This document shows, piece by piece, positions 8,904 to 17,506 of a stretch of 51,696 nucleotides of DNA. The stretch lies in the NCBI GenBank assembly GCA_021776655.1, contig JAJFFK010000014.1:1-51696 (forward strand), in the 5' to 3' direction. The position numbers and the translations under genes were made by a program. The notes beneath the pieces are model-generated. The model was given only the letters and a program-made list of their open reading frames with translations, made no database searches and had not been told where the DNA came from. How positions within the stretch are numbered: position 1 is the first letter of the stretch; each line of letters opens with the position of its first letter. This DNA comes from Henriciella sp. (lineage in GTDB: Bacteria > Pseudomonadota > Alphaproteobacteria > Caulobacterales > Hyphomonadaceae).

Positions 8904-11621
8904 CTATCGGGCGATCAGGGCTTCGGCGAGTTCAGCCCCTTTTTCGGCCCGGAATGTCGCACACAACCGAGCCGCTTCGGTCGCTTGCGCCAGATTGCGT
9001 TCATGACCTGGGATCAGGTTCGCATTGGCTGCAAAGAAGGCGACAGCCTCATCTATGCCAGCGGGCGTGCAGAAAGCCCTGACCGCAACAACCGTTTGCG
9101 GCACCCGTGTCTCTGGAGCGCGGGCGATGATGTTGTCGAAATTGGCCTTGAAGACTTGCCATGCCGCAGCCTGAGATGTCTGATTTCGCAAAGCAGAAAG
9201 CGAGACTGACCAGGTTTCCTGGCCTTGGAAATCATCGCTCTGAACATTGGCGAGCAGGTCGAGCATATCCACTTCAGACAGCTTTCTGGCCAATGCGGAC
9301 AGGATGGTTCGGCGCTCTCGTTGGTTCTCAGTTGTGCGGGCGAAAGACAGCGCGGCTTGATAGAAATCTGCTCCACTATCTTGCGCTGCAATTCCTATAG
9401 CAGCAACCAAGTCGGCCGGAGGGAGCGCGGATGGGTCCGGTGCGCCGTTCTGACCAACATAGGCGGCCGCAGCAGCGGCGAGCGCCTGGCGATCATCATC
9501 CAGTCGGCCAATCTCCAACAGAGTGGTAAACAGGCTGGTTCTGAGCAAGAGGTCACCAGCGCTTATGGCATCGTCGGTCGGCTGTGATAGCGCGCTATAG
9601 CGTGCGCCATAGATCTCCATGACATAGTCACGCAATGCACTTTTACTCGCTTCATCTGGTAGCGCTTGCATATAGCTTTCCAGCTGGTTCAGTGGGTTAG
9701 CCGCTGCGCCCCAGTCGCCGTGCGCATTTGCTTCCAAAGCGTCGAGGAGCGTGTTGGCGGAAATGGTCCCTGCTGCAAATGCGGCAACTGAGCTGTCAGC
9801 AAACACCAATTGTTCGCCGGGGCTCAATTGATCATAAGCTGTGATGAGGCTTTGCCAGCTGGCATCGTCAAGATTGAACCGCCAGTAACCTGTCCCACCT
9901 GCATTCGGTATGATCCAATCTGGGCAACCCTCGTTGATCGCGATTTCGGCTGTCTCCCCGGTCAGCATCTGGCGCATAATATGAGTGTCGTCGCCAATGC
10001 CGATACGGGCGGCAAACGGAATGGTCCAGGTTGAGGCGTCGGCCTCAATCTCTGAGCCGAGCGGCTTATATCGGCTCTGGCCAATCGCCAGCAGCCCGGT
10101 TTCAGGCGTCGGGCAGGTTAGCGTGACGCTCAGGTTCGGGATGCCAGGTTGGAAAATAAACGACTTGAAACTGTCAACCACGCTTGGGTCGCCGCTGCCA
10201 TCGGCGAGTGAAGCCATGAAGTCATTGACGTTCGCGACGCCGTCTTCATGCCGGCGCATGTGAAGGCGAATTCCGGCCCGAAACGCGTCTTGTCCGAGAT
10301 AGGTTTCGAACATTGAGAGGACGCCGCCGCCCTTGCGATAAGTGATGCCATCGAATGCGTCGCCGATATCTGCATTGCGTTCAATCGGATTGCGGATCTG
10401 GCGGGCACTGATCAGACTGTCGGCACCCATCACGCCGATTGCAGCGCGCTGTGGGGCGAGATCAAACCCGGTCTCTGGGTAGATCGCGTCCATTGTCTTG
10501 TAACTCATCCAGGTTGCAAAGGCCTCGTTCAGCCAGATATCATTCCACCATTCAGGGGTGACCAAATTGCCGAACCATTGGTGCGAAAGCTCGTGGGCAT
10601 GAGTGGTCAAGATACGGCGCTGGCGGCTGAAACTGGTCCGATCATTGATCAACAGAGCGCCTTCGCGATAGAATATCGCACCAGCGTTTTCCATTGCGCC
10701 AGCGGCAAAATCAGGCACTGCAGCTATATCCAGCTTACCATATGGATAAGGGTAGTCGAAATAGGCTTCCTGCCAGCTGACCATAGCGTCTGTCGCCGCC
10801 ATCGCTGTGATTAATTGGTCGCCTTTTCCAGCCGGAGCAAAGCCCCGGAATGGCACGGCGGTTGGGCGGATGCCATTTGCCGGTAGCGCCCCGCCATCAC
10901 GCAAATCGTAAGGCCCAATTGCCAAAGCCAACAAGTAGGATTGAATGCTCCGCGTCGTCGCAAACTGGTGTTGAACGAGGCCATTGTCGAGCATTGTGCT
11001 GGCTTGCAAGGCACCATTGGCGATCACCTGGTTACCTTGTGGCGCGGTAACCGTCAGCGTCCAAGGCGTCTTGAAGCGAGGCTCGTCAAACGATGGCACC
11101 ATGCGCCGCGCCGAGATCGGTTCCATCTGCGTCGCCAGATAAGGTCGTCCATTCTGGCTCGCTTTATACAATCCTGCCAGGTTGGCATTGTACGGCGACG
11201 AATAGGCAATAATCAGCGTTGCGGTCCCGGCTGGAAGCGGGGTTTCAAAATCGAAGCTGGAGACGCCGCCCTCGGCCTCGCTGGGGGTGAAAACCGCCGC
11301 AATTTCTTGTTCGTCTTGCAGACGTGCGAACGCGCTTTCAATCACCTGATCCTGACTGTGCAGCCATATCCGCTTGTGCGCGGCGTCCAGTTTCAAGTCG
11401 ATTTCCACAATTGCCGAGAACGTATCAGCCGCCGGATCGGCGATAACATCAAGGCGATAGGCCGTCGGAGAGACCTGATCAGGTAACTGACCGGCTGGCG
11501 GGATTTCCAGGAAAACCGGGGCAACATCGGTCGGTGCTTCACCGGATTTTGTACATGCGGTTGCTAGTATGGCTGTAGCAGCGCCTGCGATCAAAATCGC
11601 GCGAAAGGTTTTCGTCAGCAT
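8904..11621 (-). CDS. M1 family zinc aminopeptidase, probable lipoprotein
   Basis: A 905-residue M1 (gluzincin) aminopeptidase. The substrate-recognition motif GAMEN is at residues 308-312, the zinc site HELSH at 343-347, and the third zinc ligand E366 in NEAFATW, giving the exact HExxH-x18-E spacing. An ERAP1-like C-terminal helical domain fills residues ~520-900. The N-terminus is a signal sequence ending in ATAC with C23 as a possible lipidation site, although the lipobox is not ideal. It probably trims N-terminal residues from peptides in the periplasm or at the outer membrane, supplying amino acids that the neighbouring glutamate dehydrogenase could use; that link is inference. It is transcribed alone, divergent from the GST gene. 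Confidence 0.93.
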   Translation of the reverse strand: MLTKTFRAILIAGAATAILATACTKSGEAPTDVAPVFLEIPPAGQLPDQVSPTAYRLDVIADPAADTFSAIVEIDLKLDAAHKRIWLHSQDQVIESAFARLQDEQEIAAVFTPSEAEGGVSSFDFETPLPAGTATLIIAYSSPYNANLAGLYKASQNGRPYLATQMEPISARRMVPSFDEPRFKTPWTLTVTAPQGNQVIANGALQASTMLDNGLVQHQFATTRSIQSYLLALAIGPYDLRDGGALPANGIRPTAVPFRGFAPAGKGDQLITAMAATDAMVSWQEAYFDYPYPYGKLDIAAVPDFAAGAMENAGAIFYREGALLINDRTSFSRQRRILTTHAHELSHQWFGNLVTPEWWNDIWLNEAFATWMSYKTMDAIYPETGFDLAPQRAAIGVMGADSLISARQIRNPIERNADIGDAFDGITYRKGGGVLSMFETYLGQDAFRAGIRLHMRRHEDGVANVNDFMASLADGSGDPSVVDSFKSFIFQPGIPNLSVTLTCPTPETGLLAIGQSRYKPLGSEIEADASTWTIPFAARIGIGDDTHIMRQMLTGETAEIAINEGCPDWIIPNAGGTGYWRFNLDDASWQSLITAYDQLSPGEQLVFADSSVAAFAAGTISANTLLDALEANAHGDWGAAANPLNQLESYMQALPDEASKSALRDYVMEIYGARYSALSQPTDDAISAGDLLLRTSLFTTLLEIGRLDDDRQALAAAAAAYVGQNGAPDPSALPPADLVAAIGIAAQDSGADFYQAALSFARTTENQRERRTILSALARKLSEVDMLDLLANVQSDDFQGQETWSVSLSALRNQTSQAAAWQVFKANFDNIIARAPETRVPQTVVAVRAFCTPAGIDEAVAFFAANANLIPGHERNLAQATEAARLCATFRAEKGAELAEALIAR

Positions 11622-11734
11622 TTTGTGGTCCCTTAAAACTTAACCGTTGGGATGAAACATGGATAGGTCGATTGCGAAAGAGCCTTTGTCGTCACGTCTT
11701 TGCGAGTGGCGCGAATGGGTCTAGGGCGAACAGT

Positions 11735-12409
11735 ATGAAACGGCTTTGGTATTGGCCCATCGACCCGCTGGCGCGCACGGTTCGTCTGGCTCTGGCTGAA
11801 AAAGGCTGGGAGTTCGAACCGATTGTGATCAAGCCCTGGGTCTCGGACCTTGAGCTTGCGGCCCTGGCACCGGGGGCTTCTGCTCCGGCATTGCTGGATA
11901 CAGATGCTGAGGTCAAAGCCTCAGCAATTGGGACGCTGGCGATTTGCGAATATCTTGAAGAGGCTGAGCCAAGCCCACGATTATTGCCGTTCATTGCGGG
12001 TGAGAAAGCCGAAGCGCGGCGTCTCTGGCAATGGTCGGAGGAGAGTTTTTCTGGGATCAACAATACGCTTCTGGCCGAACGGGTTTCGCAATGGGTGCGC
12101 CGCGAACATGCGCCCAATAGCGCCGCTTTACGTCAGGGTGCACATGCTTTGAAGAACCGTATGACCTTCCTGGACGCCCTGGCCGGGGAGCGACCATATC
12201 TGGCAGGGCGAAACCTGTCCCTTGCCGACCTGTCAGTAGCGGCGCACCTGTCGGCGTATGACTATTTCGGGGATGTTCCGTGGGAGCTGACCCCGGACCT
12301 CAAGGATTGGTACGGTCGAATGAAATCGCGCCCGTCATTTCGGCAACTCCTGGCTGACAGGGTAGACGGCGTGAAGCCGGTCAAGCATTATAGCGATCTG
12401 GATTTTTGA
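11735..12409 (+). CDS. Glutathione S-transferase family protein
   Basis: A 224-residue GST-fold protein. It has an N-terminal thioredoxin-like half ([27 protein letters not shown]) with the SxxV/I-type glutathione-site segment [15 protein letters not shown], and a C-terminal all-helical half with [25 protein letters not shown], the usual N-capping/hydrophobic-staple region. The substrate is unknown. An upstream in-frame ATG at 11672 exists, but AGGGCGA lies 6 nt before the ATG at 11735 and homologous GSTs begin at this point. It ends 16 bp before queG, so the two are probably one operon, an arrangement I recall from other alphaproteobacteria. Confidence 0.9.
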   Translation: MKRLWYWPIDPLARTVRLALAEKGWEFEPIVIKPWVSDLELAALAPGASAPALLDTDAEVKASAIGTLAICEYLEEAEPSPRLLPFIAGEKAEARRLWQWSEESFSGINNTLLAERVSQWVRREHAPNSAALRQGAHALKNRMTFLDALAGERPYLAGRNLSLADLSVAAHLSAYDYFGDVPWELTPDLKDWYGRMKSRPSFRQLLADRVDGVKPVKHYSDLDF

Positions 12410-12425
12410 GAGGCGTTATAGCGCT

Positions 12426-13544
12426 ATGACCGCGTCGCCGGAAACCCACCTTAAATCACTCGCCAGCGAGATTGGTTTCGACAGTTGCCGAATTTGTCGG
12501 GCGGATGAAGCTTGGGATGCCGGGGATCGGTTAGAGGCCTTTGTCGACGCTGGTCATCATGGCTCCATGAAATGGATGCAGGATACATTGGCGCGGCGCA
12601 AAACCCCGACATCGATGTGGAGCGCGGCCAGATCGGCGGTTGTCGTCGGTTTGAATTACGGCCCTGACAGCGATCCGATGGAGATGCTGACCCGGCGCGG
12701 GGAAGGCAACATCTCGGTTTATGCACGCGGCAAGGACTATCATGATCTTCTGAAAAAGCGCCTGAAACAACTTGCGCGCGCCTTCGTCGCGGCGACCGGA
12801 TCTGAGGTGAAAGTTTTCGTCGATACAGCGCCGCTAATGGAGAAGCCATTGGCGGCAAAAGCCGGGCTCGGGTGGCAGGGCAAACATACAAATCTGGTCT
12901 CGCGCGAGCTTGGTGCGTGGCTGTTTCTGGGCGTGATGCTGACCGATGCTGCGCTGGTCCCTGATGACCCGGAAACAGACCATTGTGGCAGCTGTCGCGC
13001 CTGCCTCGATATCTGTCCGACAAAGGCGTTTCCAGCCCCCTATCAGCTTGATGCGCGGCGCTGTATTTCCTATCTGAGCATAGAGCATAAGGGCCCAATT
13101 CCGGCTGAGTTTCGAACTGCGATGGGCAATCGCATCTATGGCTGTGATGACTGCCTGGCGGTGTGTCCGTGGAACAAGTTTGCACAGGTTACGAATGAGC
13201 AGGCATTATGGGCGCGGGCAGAACTCAAAGGGCCGAGCCTCGACGCATTGGCAGCGCTCGATGATGCGTCTTTTCGCAGCGTTTTTTCAGGCTCGCCGAT
13301 CAAGCGTATCGGCCGTGACCGGTTCCTCCGAAACGTGCTGATCGCGATTGGAAATTCAGGCGATGTCGGCTTTCTGGAGCGCTCGGTTCTACCGCATTTG
13401 CAGGATCCAGATTCGACTGTTCGCGGCGCTGCGGTCTGGGCGTTGTCGCGGTTGGATCGCGCGCGCTTTGCGACCGAACGGGATCGTCGGATTGCTGGAG
13501 AAACAGACCCATCCGTGCGCGCTGAGTGGGCCGAAAAGCCTTAG
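12426..13544 (+). CDS. queG: Epoxyqueuosine reductase
   Basis: A 372-residue cytosolic, cobalamin- and iron-sulfur-dependent enzyme that carries out the last step of queuosine synthesis, reducing epoxyqueuosine to queuosine in the tRNA wobble position. Two ferredoxin-like clusters are visible: C187/C190/C193/C197 ([12 protein letters not shown]) with C213, and C240/C243/C247 ([11 protein letters not shown]). The catalytic region [20 protein letters not shown] at ~131-150 contains the conserved aspartate D133. HEAT-like repeats ([22 protein letters not shown]) form the C-terminus, as in characterised QueG. No other queuosine genes are in the window. Confidence 0.96.
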   Translation: MTASPETHLKSLASEIGFDSCRICRADEAWDAGDRLEAFVDAGHHGSMKWMQDTLARRKTPTSMWSAARSAVVVGLNYGPDSDPMEMLTRRGEGNISVYARGKDYHDLLKKRLKQLARAFVAATGSEVKVFVDTAPLMEKPLAAKAGLGWQGKHTNLVSRELGAWLFLGVMLTDAALVPDDPETDHCGSCRACLDICPTKAFPAPYQLDARRCISYLSIEHKGPIPAEFRTAMGNRIYGCDDCLAVCPWNKFAQVTNEQALWARAELKGPSLDALAALDDASFRSVFSGSPIKRIGRDRFLRNVLIAIGNSGDVGFLERSVLPHLQDPDSTVRGAAVWALSRLDRARFATERDRRIAGETDPSVRAEWAEKP

Positions 13545-13594
13545 TCCCATGCTATACCCGTCAGCGTTTCCAGTTTTGGCAAATACGGCCCAGA

Positions 13595-14251
13595 TTAATT
13601 ATCGTCGCGACTGAGCCGTATGGCTTCCCGAATATCGCCGCGCAAGACAAGAATGCTGATATTGGTTGGGTCTTGGCGAAGGGCGTCACGCATATCGGCC
13701 TGTGCAGCAGACAGGTTCTCTGTCTCAAGATGGGCGCGGGCGCGCATGGCCAAGGCTTCTGAATCGGTGGGTATTAATTCCAGAGCCAGGTTAAGGTCGT
13801 CAACACCCTCAACCCATTTTCCGATCGCGAGATATGCGGCTGCGCGGTCTTTGAACAGACCGGGATCGCCTTTCTCCAGCTTGATCGCTTCTGACAAAGC
13901 AACAATCGCGGCCTCGGGATAGTTCGCGGCCAGCCAGGCGTTTCCGGCTTGCGCCATATACAGGCTGCGATCTTCCAGACTGATCGCGTCAGCGGCGGTG
14001 GCCAGGGCCTCTAGCCGGGCTGCGCCTTCCTCAAATTTATCCAATGCTATCAATGAAATAGCGTTACAATAGCGCGCATTTGGCCGGTTGCCTGCGCTGA
14101 GCCAGGCTAGGCTGTCTTCGTAGGCTTCGAGGGGGGCCTCGTCGGCTTTCCGGATACAAGTGTTCAATCGCTCTTGCTCTGCCCTGGCGATATTGACAAT
14201 TGCCGATTGAGAGATTGGCAATAATGCCAGCGCGGCGGCGATAACGATCAT
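13595..14251 (-). CDS. Exported tetratricopeptide-repeat protein
   Basis: A 218-residue protein that begins with a hydrophobic signal peptide (MIVIAAALALLPISQSAIV) and then holds several TPR-like helices. Examples are MAQAGNAWLAANYPEAAIVAL and FKDRAAAYLAIGKWVEGVDDLNLALELIP, the latter close to the TPR consensus, followed by ALAMRARAHLETENLSAAQADMRDALRQ. TPRs mediate protein contacts, so this is probably a periplasmic scaffold of unknown partner. I chose the ATG at 14251 because the signal peptide starts there; longer frames back to 14377 would overlap the divergent epimerase gene. The 59-bp gap to that gene must hold both promoters. Confidence 0.8.
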   Translation of the reverse strand: MIVIAAALALLPISQSAIVNIARAEQERLNTCIRKADEAPLEAYEDSLAWLSAGNRPNARYCNAISLIALDKFEEGAARLEALATAADAISLEDRSLYMAQAGNAWLAANYPEAAIVALSEAIKLEKGDPGLFKDRAAAYLAIGKWVEGVDDLNLALELIPTDSEALAMRARAHLETENLSAAQADMRDALRQDPTNISILVLRGDIREAIRLSRDDN

Positions 14252-14310
14252 GGACAAACCCCTGTAATATACAATACCTGTGGGGTAACGACCCCGGAAG
14301 GCCAGTGCAA

Positions 14311-15147
14311 ATGACAGTTGCGTCACAACCGCTTTTTCTCTTCGGACCGGGCTATTGCGGCCAGGCGTTAGCGGCAATTTGGGACGGTCCGATCAGCGCT
14401 GCAGTTCGCTCTGAAGTTGCAAAATCGACGGTTTTGAGCGCCCGAATAGCGCCAGTTTCCTGCCAGAACCCTGTTGTATTAGCGCATGATACCCGCGGCG
14501 CGCATATTCTGGTCTCCGCCCCGCCTGCTGAAACAGGTTGTCCGGGCCTCGCCGCCTTGTCCGATATTGCGCGCGGCGCGGCCAGCGTAACTTATTTATC
14601 GACCACTGGCGTTTACGGTGATCTTGCTGGCGGCTGGGTGTTTGAGGATGCGCCTCTAAACCCGCAATCTGATCGGGCAAGATTGCGAGTGGCCGCAGAA
14701 CAGGGCTGGCGCTCGCTGCGCCCTGACATCCGAATTGTCCGTCTGCCGGGGATTTATGGCCCGGGGCGTTCGCCGCTGAACCGTGTTCGGGCCGGGCAAG
14801 CGAGCACGATCATCAAGCCCGGACAGGTGTTCTCTCGCGCGCATGTCGATGACATTGCCAGCGGCCTGAAAGCCCTGATTCTGGCGCAGGCCCCGGGTGT
14901 CTTCAACCTGTGCGATGATGAGGCAGCGCCGCCGCAAGACGTGACCTGGCTGGCGGCTGATCTGCTCGGCATTGATCGCCCCGAAGCGACCCCGTTTGAC
15001 GCCGCCGACCTGTCGCCAATGGCGCTCAGTTTCTATGCCGAGTGCAAGCGCGTATCGAATGCACGGCTGAAAGCGGTGACGGGCTGGCGACCGCAATACA
15101 AGACCTATCGTGACGGCTTGCGCGCGATCCTGGCAGCGGAGACATAG
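14311..15147 (+). CDS. NAD(P)-dependent epimerase/reductase-like SDR
   Basis: A 278-residue extended short-chain dehydrogenase/epimerase of the YeeZ type. The dinucleotide-binding glycine motif LFGPGYCGQAL is at the N-terminus. YLSTTGVYGD in the middle supplies the Ser/Thr and Tyr near the active site, although the usual YxxxK lysine is not obvious. RLPGIYGPGRSPLNRVRAG is the substrate-domain motif seen in sugar-nucleotide epimerases. The substrate is not known. GGAAGG at 14296-14301 supports the ATG at 14311 over the GTG at 14305. It ends 3 bp before the SRAP gene, so the two are translated from one message. Confidence 0.85.
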   Translation: MTVASQPLFLFGPGYCGQALAAIWDGPISAAVRSEVAKSTVLSARIAPVSCQNPVVLAHDTRGAHILVSAPPAETGCPGLAALSDIARGAASVTYLSTTGVYGDLAGGWVFEDAPLNPQSDRARLRVAAEQGWRSLRPDIRIVRLPGIYGPGRSPLNRVRAGQASTIIKPGQVFSRAHVDDIASGLKALILAQAPGVFNLCDDEAAPPQDVTWLAADLLGIDRPEATPFDAADLSPMALSFYAECKRVSNARLKAVTGWRPQYKTYRDGLRAILAAET

Positions 15148-15150
15148 GCG

Positions 15151-15825
15151 ATGTGTGGGCGGTTCTTTCGCCGCGAGGTGTCATGGGCGGCCTACCGCGC
15201 GGCGCTGAACCTTACCCCAGTTCAAAATGTGGACCCACCTGAGGCAACTTATAACGCGGCCCCGATGAGTGTGCAGCCGGTGATCCGCTGGACCCGCGAG
15301 CGCAGCCACATTGAGCTGGCCCCGTGTCTGTGGGGATTAGTGCCGAGCTGGTGGACCAAGCCGTTATCTGAGCGCAAATTCTCCGGCATCAATGCCGACG
15401 CCGAAACCGCGCACGAGCGCCCGGTCTATCGCGGCGCATTTCGCTATTGGCGCTGTCTGGTTCCGGTCAGCGGGTTCTATATCTGGACCGGGGAAGGGCG
15501 GCGCAAGCAGGCCTTTGCAGTGGCCTTGCGCGACCAGGACTGGTTCTGTCTTGCCGGGCTGTGGGACACCGCGCTGATCGACGGATCGGTGCTGGAGAGC
15601 TTTACCATTCTGACGACGCAGCCAAATGATGTGATGGCGGGATTGTCGACGCGGATGCCGGTGATCGTCGCGCCGGATAATTACCAGCGCTGGCTCGACC
15701 CGGCATCGGGCCCGGTCAGCGACCTGTTTGAGCCGTACCCCGCCGCCGATATGCAGGCGTGGCCTGTCGGCCCGGATGTTGGCAATGTCAGCAATGATTT
15801 CGCGGCGTTGATTGAGGCGGGGTAA
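15151..15825 (+). CDS. SRAP (HMCES/YedK) family protein with altered active site
   Basis: A 224-residue protein beginning MCGRF, the exact N-terminus on which SRAP proteins depend: after Met removal, Cys2 forms a thiazolidine crosslink with abasic sites in single-stranded DNA. The family signatures NADAET (N81) and RCLVPVSGFY are present. However, the conserved glutamate of the GFYEW motif is Ile at position 111 (FYIW), and the histidine normally two residues before RMP is Ser166 (GLSTRMPV). Both residues matter for crosslink formation or reversal in YedK/HMCES, so this copy may bind abasic DNA without the usual chemistry. The 3-bp spacing to the SDR gene suggests co-translation. Confidence 0.88.
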   Translation: MCGRFFRREVSWAAYRAALNLTPVQNVDPPEATYNAAPMSVQPVIRWTRERSHIELAPCLWGLVPSWWTKPLSERKFSGINADAETAHERPVYRGAFRYWRCLVPVSGFYIWTGEGRRKQAFAVALRDQDWFCLAGLWDTALIDGSVLESFTILTTQPNDVMAGLSTRMPVIVAPDNYQRWLDPASGPVSDLFEPYPAADMQAWPVGPDVGNVSNDFAALIEAG

Positions 15826-15963
15826 GGGGGTGTTTGTTTGTCCTGCGCTAAGCGGTCTGGTTTTCTCCCACGCTAAGCGCCTTCGGCGCACGCGGGGCAG
15901 CGGGTTCCGGTCTGGCTTCGCCAGCCCATGAACCAAGCTCAGGGCTGTTCACATCTCCGATGG

Positions 15964-16036
15964 CTCCGGGCTTGACCCGGAGTCTCGTGCCACAAGGACC
16001 GAACCAGCGGTGGGAGATCCCGGATCAAGCCCGGGA
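15964..16036. repeat. Imperfect 23-nt inverted repeat, REP-like
   Basis: The left arm (15964-15986, core CCGGGCTTGACCCGG) and right arm (16014-16036, core CCGGATCAAGCCCGGG) are inverted copies agreeing at about 18 of 23 positions, with a 27-nt spacer. Each arm is itself nearly palindromic. Short sequences of this kind are scattered between genes in many alphaproteobacteria; copy number in this genome cannot be judged from one window. Confidence 0.6.
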
Positions 16037-16071
16037 CAGTCGGGGTGAGGGCTGTGCTCCCCCATACCAAA

Positions 16072-16166
16072 TTGTCATCCCGGAATTTGCGCTCGCAAAT
16101 GTCCGGGACCCAGGGATGCCGTGCACTGGGTCCCGGATAAGCTTTTCAAGCTTTCCGGGATGACAA
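16072..16166. repeat. 95-bp three-armed cloverleaf palindromic repeat
   Basis: An outer perfect 14-bp stem (TTGTCATCCCGGAA 16072-16085 with TTCCGGGATGACAA 16153-16166) encloses three perfect hairpins in a row. These are ATTTGC/GCAAAT (16085-16100), TCCGGGACCCAG/CTGGGTCCCGGA (16102-16113 and 16126-16137), and AAGCTT/AAGCTT (16139-16153). Almost every base is paired. This looks like a non-coding miniature repeat element rather than a gene or simple terminator. Confidence 0.75.
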
Positions 16167-16259
16167 GGCAAGAGAGGAAACAGCCTTGAGCCCGGTTCAT
16201 GTGGCAGCGCACAGCGCTGTCGCGGAACCCGCTTCGTCTCGCGTGACGCAAAGCGTCTT

Positions 16260-16281
16260 AGCGCGGGGCAAACCCCGCGCT
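16260..16281 (-). terminator. Hairpin after mutM
   Basis: AGCGCGGGG (16260-16268) pairs perfectly with CCCCGCGCT (16273-16281) around a 4-nt loop, 6 bp past the leftward mutM stop. No clear T-run follows. It probably acts as the mutM 3' end. Confidence 0.55.
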
Positions 16282-16287
16282 CAAACT

Positions 16288-17130
16288 TTAGCGCTGGCAA
16301 TTGCCGCAATAAAAGCTGGAACGCCCTGATTGCACCAAGCGTTTGATCGCCGCGCCGCAGGTCTCGCACGGCTGGCCTTCGCGGTCATAGACGCTGAAAG
16401 TTTTCTGGAAATAGCCAAGTTCGCCGCTGGCGCTGGCAAAGTCTGAAATGCTGGACCCGCCCGCAGCGATGGCTTCGGCGATGACATCATTGATCATTGG
16501 GGCAAGGCGAGCATTGCGGACGCCAACCACGCTTGCGGCCTTGCGGCGCGGGCTGATGCGCGCGCGGTACAGCGCTTCACAGACATAGATATTGCCGAGG
16601 CCGGCAATAATGCTCTGGTCGAGCAGGGCAGATTTAATCGGCGTGGCTTTGCCGGCGAAGGCCTCATCAAGATAAGCGGCCGAAAAGCGGTTGCTAAGCG
16701 GTTCCGGGCCGAGATCCTTGATCCGTGGATAGGCATCAATCTGCGCCATTGGCCAGAGCTCCATAAAGCCAAACCGACGCGGGTCATTATAGGTGACTTG
16801 CACGCCGCCAGCCATGTGGAAGACGACATGATCATGTTTGGGATTGGTGCCGGGATCGCGCTTGGCCGTGGCATGATTGCCAGTGATGGTGAACCGCCCC
16901 GACATGCCGAGATGCATGATCAGCGCTTCATCACTGGACAGCTGCGTGATCAGAAACTTCGCCCGCCGCCCGATGCGGACAATGGTTGCACCCTCAACCC
17001 GCTGTACGAAACGATCCGGGAACGGAAAGCGCAGGTCCGGGCGATTGACCTCAAACCGCAAGATTTTGCGGTCTTCCATGACGGGCGCTAGGCCACGGCG
17101 AACAGTTTCAACTTCGGGGAGTTCAGGCAT
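16288..17130 (-). CDS. mutM: Formamidopyrimidine-DNA glycosylase
   Basis: A 280-residue Fpg/MutM enzyme that excises 8-oxoguanine and formamidopyrimidines and cleaves the abasic site, part of base-excision repair. The N-terminus MPELPEVETVRRGL gives the catalytic Pro2 and Glu3. The helix-two-turn-helix region is LLDQSIIAGLGNIYVCEALY, and the C-terminal zinc finger has four cysteines (CETCG and CGNC). I set the start at 17130 because Pro2 must be the second residue; the open frame runs back to 17187, but that extension would block catalysis. No Shine-Dalgarno is visible before 17130. It converges with the SRAP gene, so two abasic-site proteins lie side by side, though across a repeat-rich gap. 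Confidence 0.96.
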   Translation of the reverse strand: MPELPEVETVRRGLAPVMEDRKILRFEVNRPDLRFPFPDRFVQRVEGATIVRIGRRAKFLITQLSSDEALIMHLGMSGRFTITGNHATAKRDPGTNPKHDHVVFHMAGGVQVTYNDPRRFGFMELWPMAQIDAYPRIKDLGPEPLSNRFSAAYLDEAFAGKATPIKSALLDQSIIAGLGNIYVCEALYRARISPRRKAASVVGVRNARLAPMINDVIAEAIAAGGSSISDFASASGELGYFQKTFSVYDREGQPCETCGAAIKRLVQSGRSSFYCGNCQR

Positions 17131-17506
17131 GGGGGAGGGTCCGGTCGCGGTTTCCTTGATAGCTAACAAGATGGTCAAGCTTTGCAATGTAGGGAGTAAT
17201 GTCCACTTCCGGCGTCGGAGGATACAAAGCTAACCTCGTCCCTCATCCTGAGCCTGTCGAAGGAAAAGGGACACTGAGCTCACCTGTCGCAGACCTGTAA
17301 GCACGCCTTTATCCTTCGACAGGCTCAGGATGAGGCTACGTGGCTAATATCCGCTTCCGGCGTCGGAGGGGACGGCACGAGCATTCGTGTTAGAGACCGT
17401 TTGGCTTGTCAGGGTACGCGTACACTGTCGGTCCCCATGATGAGAATGTCGGCTTCTGACCAAAGAGAGCTTAAAGATATCTTCGCTCGGTCAGGTGGGT
17501 TTGCCG
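17131..17506. other. 376-bp intergenic region with nested repeats
   Basis: The mutM promoter should lie at the left end (17131-17200). The rest holds a 24-bp perfect inverted repeat inside a pair of 25-nt direct repeats, described separately. The short frame at 17401-17610 runs into the antisense of the quinone oxidoreductase and does not look like a protein. No gene is supported. Confidence 0.65.
17197..17369. repeat. Direct repeats flanking a perfect 24-bp inverted repeat
   Basis: Two 25-nt direct repeats (17197-17221 and 17345-17369, 23 of 25 identical, core CTTCCGGCGTCGGAGG) bracket a 123-bp segment. Inside it, CCTCATCCTGAGCCTGTCGA and following bases (17241-17264) are mirrored exactly at 17312-17335 with a 47-nt spacer. 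The inner palindrome resembles repeats seen dispersed in other alphaproteobacterial genomes. The direct repeats may come from insertion or from tandem duplication. Confidence 0.65.

Larger units (their letters stand above)
15826..16287. other. 462-bp intergenic region full of palindromes
   Basis: No gene is supported here. The region holds a 23-nt inverted-repeat pair (15964-16036), a three-armed cloverleaf repeat (16072-16166), several short GC-rich hairpins including AGCGCCTTCGGCGC-type stems near 15876-15890, and the hairpin downstream of mutM (16260-16281). It lies between two converging genes (SRAP rightward, mutM leftward), where repeats would be best tolerated. Confidence 0.7.

Noticed and set aside
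12451-13185. Leftward frame of 244 codons inside queG
   Set aside because: It is antisense to the iron-sulfur and catalytic regions of queG, is rich in Arg/Pro/His as antisense frames are, and has no ribosome-binding site.
15826-17506. CRISPR array
   Set aside because: The repeats are palindromes and one direct pair, not regularly spaced identical units with unique spacers, and no cas genes are present.
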